Of a stretch of 8,745 nucleotides of DNA, positions 6,630 to 8,745 are shown in pieces. The stretch lies in assembly GCA_945937975.1 (NCBI GenBank), contig CAMEUD010000048.1, positions 1-8,745 of the forward strand, in the 5' to 3' direction. The notes below the pieces were generated by a model. The model was not told where the DNA came from. It saw only the letters and a list, made by a program, of their open reading frames with translations, and ran no database searches. Each line of letters starts with the position of its first letter. Position 1 is the first letter of the stretch. The DNA comes from an uncultured Clostridia bacterium. Lineage in GTDB: Bacteria; Bacillota; Clostridia; Christensenellales; UBA1242. Made by a program: the position numbers and the translations under genes.

Positions 6630-6646
6630 GAATATAGGAGGATAAA

Positions 6647-6844
6647 ATGGCAGTTCCAAAGCGTAAAGTATCAAAAGCAAGAAGAGATAAAAGAAATTCA
6701 GCAAACTTCAAAGCAGGAGTTGCAACTTTGGTTGAATGTCCAGAATGTCATGCACAAAAACAACCACACAAGGTTTGTCCAAAATGCGGATATTACAACG
6801 GAAAACAAGTTGTTGAAACTGAAAAGAAAGAAAAGAAAAATTAA
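6647..6844 (+). CDS. rpmF: Large ribosomal subunit protein bL32, zinc-ribbon form
   Basis: A 65-residue basic protein of the 50S ribosomal subunit. The start MAVPKRKVSKARRDKRNS is diagnostic of L32. A four-cysteine zinc ribbon follows, with C31 and C34 in CPEC and C44 and C47 in CPKCGYY, so this is the zinc-binding form rather than the cysteine-free paralogue. The tail after residue 52 is a run of Lys and Glu. AGGAGG is placed 5 bases before the ATG, and a perfect-consensus promoter lies upstream. In many Firmicutes rpmF sits between yceD (DUF177) and plsX, close to ackA. Here it directly follows ackA without yceD and ends in a strong terminator without plsX, so it is a single-gene transcript, with possible read-through from ackA. 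Confidence 0.98.
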   Translation: MAVPKRKVSKARRDKRNSANFKAGVATLVECPECHAQKQPHKVCPKCGYYNGKQVVETEKKEKKN

Positions 6845-6855
6845 TTATAAACAAA

Positions 6856-6887
6856 AATACCAAGAGAAATTCTCTTGGTATTTTTTT
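6856..6887 (+). terminator. Strong Rho-independent terminator after rpmF
   Basis: A 13-base perfect inverted repeat, AATACCAAGAGAA (6856-6868) and TTCTCTTGGTATT (6870-6882), separated by one base, so the real loop is a few bases larger. The T run 6881-6887 follows. It starts 12 bases after the rpmF stop. The A run 6853-6857 could make it work on the minus strand also. Confidence 0.93.
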
Positions 6888-6936
6888 ATACATTTTTTAA
6901 ATAATTTTGTTATTTGTTTTTATTTTTATGAAAAAT

Positions 6937-6960
6937 GTAGTAATATTTAGGTAGAATATT
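6937..6960. repeat. Short direct repeat upstream of the secretion ATPase gene
   Basis: GTAGTAATATT (6937-6947) and GTAGAATATT (6951-6960) differ by one inserted base and start 14 bases apart. They occupy the place where a promoter for the next gene is expected and contain possible -10 boxes (TAATAT at 6941, TAGAAT at 6952). No good -35 box is visible for either. This could be a regulator site or chance in A+T-rich DNA. Confidence 0.3.
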
Positions 6961-6977
6961 ATATTAGGGGACAATTT

Positions 6978-8745
6978 ATGAGAATTATTCCAAGAAAGAC
7001 AAAAGTAAAAATTGAAATTGTAAAAAATGTTACCTTGGGTGATGTTATCTTTGGTATGATTGGTGTTGCTGGTGCATTGGGTCTATTTCTTAGTAATTTT
7101 GCTGGGGGACTTAACTATTGGATTGGTATTGCTTGGTGTGCAATTATAATTTCATTATTTTTTAAATTTTCAGATGATATGAGATTATATCAAACACTTG
7201 GATATTTGTTTAGATTTTTTGCTCAACAAAAAAAGTACTCACAAAAAAAAGTAAAAGGTAATGCTCCAATAGAGGAGTTAATTCCTTTCACTGGTCTTTA
7301 TCAAGATAGATTTATTGATTTTAAGGACTATTATGCACAAGTTATAGAAATTCAACCTATTGTATTTAGTTTGTTAAACGAATACAAAAGAGAAATGTGT
7401 ATCAACACTTTTGCAAATGCTTTGCGTAGATTAAATGAAGACCAAACGGCATCAATAATAAAATTAAATAAAGCAATGGTTCTTGATAACTATATTTATG
7501 CAGAAGATAAAAAGTATGATAACTTAATGGAACTTCAATATGAAGGCGAAATCTCAAAAGAAGAAGTTGAAGTAAGAGCTGGTGTATTTGAAGAGCGTGT
7601 TTCTCAAATGGAAAGAAGAAACCGTCAAGATAAAATTTATAAAGACTATTTTTATATGGTTGTTTATGATAAAGATAGAGAAATCTTGGAAAATACTGTA
7701 AATGGTATTGTAACAACATTAATTCAAGCAGTAACACCAATAACATCAAATGTTTTAACTGGAAAAGATTTGTTAATCTTTATGAGAGCTATGTATGGTA
7801 AAGAATTTGACCAAAGAGAACTTGATGCAATTTCTATGAACCAATACTTTAATTGGGTTGCACCAAAAAAAGTTAAATTCCAAGCAGGAAAAGTTTTGAT
7901 TGATAACAAACCTTACAGACAATTTGTTATTTCAGATTATCCAATTCAAGTCCCAGATGCGTGGGGGGCATCATTCTATACTCTTGACCGTACAAGAGTA
8001 ATTACAAAAATAAAACCACAAAAAAAATATGAATCAGAAAAAGCAATAGATAAAGCCATTATGGAAATGGAAGGAAAGTTTGCTCGAAGTGCATCATCAA
8101 GTAAACAAATTGAAAATGAAACACACTTGGCAACACTTCAAAATTTGCTTGTTAGTTTAAAAAATAATAATGAACAACTTTATGATTGCAATGTCTTTAT
8201 CACTTGTGAAGACCCAGCAAGAAAAGAAGTTAGAGCAATTCTAAGACAAGATGGTTTCAAATACACCGAAATGTTTGGCAGACAAGTTGATGCTTTTGTT
8301 AGTTCAAACTTGAGTATGCGTGATAATGTAAAAGATTGTATGCGTGGTATTCCAACAACAAGTATGGCAGCAATATTCCCATTTATTTCTGGTGCGCTTC
8401 AAGATCCTAATGGTTTCTATATTGGAGATAATGAGTTCCCTGTATTTGTTGATTTCTTTGCAAGAAATCGTGAAAGAGTAAACTCAAATATGATGATTAT
8501 TGGAAAATCAGGTTCTGGTAAATCATACGCAACAAAAACACTTTTAACAAACTTTGCTGCAGATAACACAAAAGTATTTATTCTTGACCCAGAAAACGAA
8601 TATACAAATCTTGCAATTAACCTTAAAGGTAAAATTATTGATGTTGGTTCATCTCAAATGGGTATTATTAACCCATTCCATGTTATGACATCACTTCAAG
8701 ATGACACCACATCTCTTATTCAAAAGAAAGACGAGGAAGGGAATA
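6978..8745 (+). CDS. VirB4/TraE-type type IV secretion (conjugation) ATPase, N-terminal PrgI/VirB3-like fusion; 3' part outside window
   Basis: A 589-codon open frame running off the right edge. The ATG at 6978 follows AGGGG by 7 bases. The N-terminus is basic (MRIIPRKTKVKIE) and is followed by two membrane segments (about 22-39 and 44-62) joined by a short turn. This resembles the small PrgI/VirB3 inner-membrane proteins, which are fused to VirB4 in some systems. Residues about 100-480 match the layout of the VirB4 N-terminal domain. The ATPase core starts with Walker A GKSGSGKS (509-516), then VFILDPENEY (to 542), the conserved segment after the P-loop, preceded by IGDNEFPVFVDFF. Walker B would be outside the window. 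It resembles the ATPases of mycoplasma and Gram-positive integrative conjugative elements (Mbov_0397-like). It would energise assembly of, or DNA transfer through, a membrane channel. Codon use looks like that of its neighbours. Confidence 0.87.
   Translation, partial: MRIIPRKTKVKIEIVKNVTLGDVIFGMIGVAGALGLFLSNFAGGLNYWIGIAWCAIIISLFFKFSDDMRLYQTLGYLFRFFAQQKKYSQKKVKGNAPIEELIPFTGLYQDRFIDFKDYYAQVIEIQPIVFSLLNEYKREMCINTFANALRRLNEDQTASIIKLNKAMVLDNYIYAEDKKYDNLMELQYEGEISKEEVEVRAGVFEERVSQMERRNRQDKIYKDYFYMVVYDKDREILENTVNGIVTTLIQAVTPITSNVLTGKDLLIFMRAMYGKEFDQRELDAISMNQYFNWVAPKKVKFQAGKVLIDNKPYRQFVISDYPIQVPDAWGASFYTLDRTRVITKIKPQKKYESEKAIDKAIMEMEGKFARSASSSKQIENETHLATLQNLLVSLKNNNEQLYDCNVFITCEDPARKEVRAILRQDGFKYTEMFGRQVDAFVSSNLSMRDNVKDCMRGIPTTSMAAIFPFISGALQDPNGFYIGDNEFPVFVDFFARNRERVNSNMMIIGKSGSGKSYATKTLLTNFAADNTKVFILDPENEYTNLAINLKGKIIDVGSSQMGIINPFHVMTSLQDDTTSLIQKKDEEGN

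Noticed and set aside
5882..6711. Several short open frames on both strands across ackA and the rpmF promoter
   Set aside because: They overlap ackA or the promoter, have no ribosome sites and show no recognisable protein features.
7402..7749. Minus-strand open frames under the secretion ATPase (also 7724-7909) as possible genes
   Set aside because: They are fully antisense to a well-supported gene, lack ribosome sites, and have Leu/Tyr/His-rich compositions typical of shadow frames.
1..8745. CRISPR arrays, tRNA or rRNA genes, insertion sequences or attachment repeats
   Set aside because: No regularly spaced repeats, tRNA-like cloverleaf, transposase gene or paired end repeats were seen in reading the window.

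Overview
The window reads as chromosomal DNA of a low-GC Gram-positive bacterium, probably an uncultured Clostridia-like member of the Bacillota. The evidence is strong A+T richness, AGGAG-type ribosome binding sites, TTGACA/TATAAT-type promoters, a DUF4364 protein, a YlbJ-like membrane protein, and a pta-ackA-rpmF cluster. TGA is used as a stop (pta), so this is not the Mycoplasma code. Coding density is very high, and no gap without a gene exceeds 150 bases.

Layout. Positions 1-2375 (minus strand) form a three-gene operon: a DUF4364 winged-helix protein, an ABC ATPase of the BcrA-like drug/peptide exporter type, and the start of an ABC-2 type permease that runs off the left edge. A 149-base divergent promoter region (2376-2524) separates it from a plus-strand gene for an unrecognised 275-residue, highly charged protein (2525-3352). 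That gene converges with and overlaps by 4 bases a YlbJ-like membrane protein on the minus strand (3349-4305). The plus-strand gene's Rho-independent terminator lies inside the ylbJ coding region.

A second divergent promoter starts pta-ackA (4373-6552), the acetyl-CoA to acetate, ATP-yielding pathway, whose two genes overlap by ATGA. After 94 bases comes rpmF (ribosomal protein L32, zinc form), with a perfect-consensus promoter of its own and a strong terminator. The yceD (DUF177) gene often found between ackA and rpmF is absent, and plsX does not follow.

The last gene (6978 to the right edge) encodes a VirB4/TraE-type type IV secretion ATPase resembling those of Gram-positive and mycoplasma integrative conjugative elements. 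It has two N-terminal membrane segments that look like a fused PrgI/VirB3-like module. It may mark the edge of a conjugative element, but no integrase, relaxase or attachment site is visible. I found no wholly new system. The most unusual items are the N-terminally fused secretion ATPase, the terminator embedded in an opposing gene, the active-site substitutions in Pta, and the orphan charged protein.
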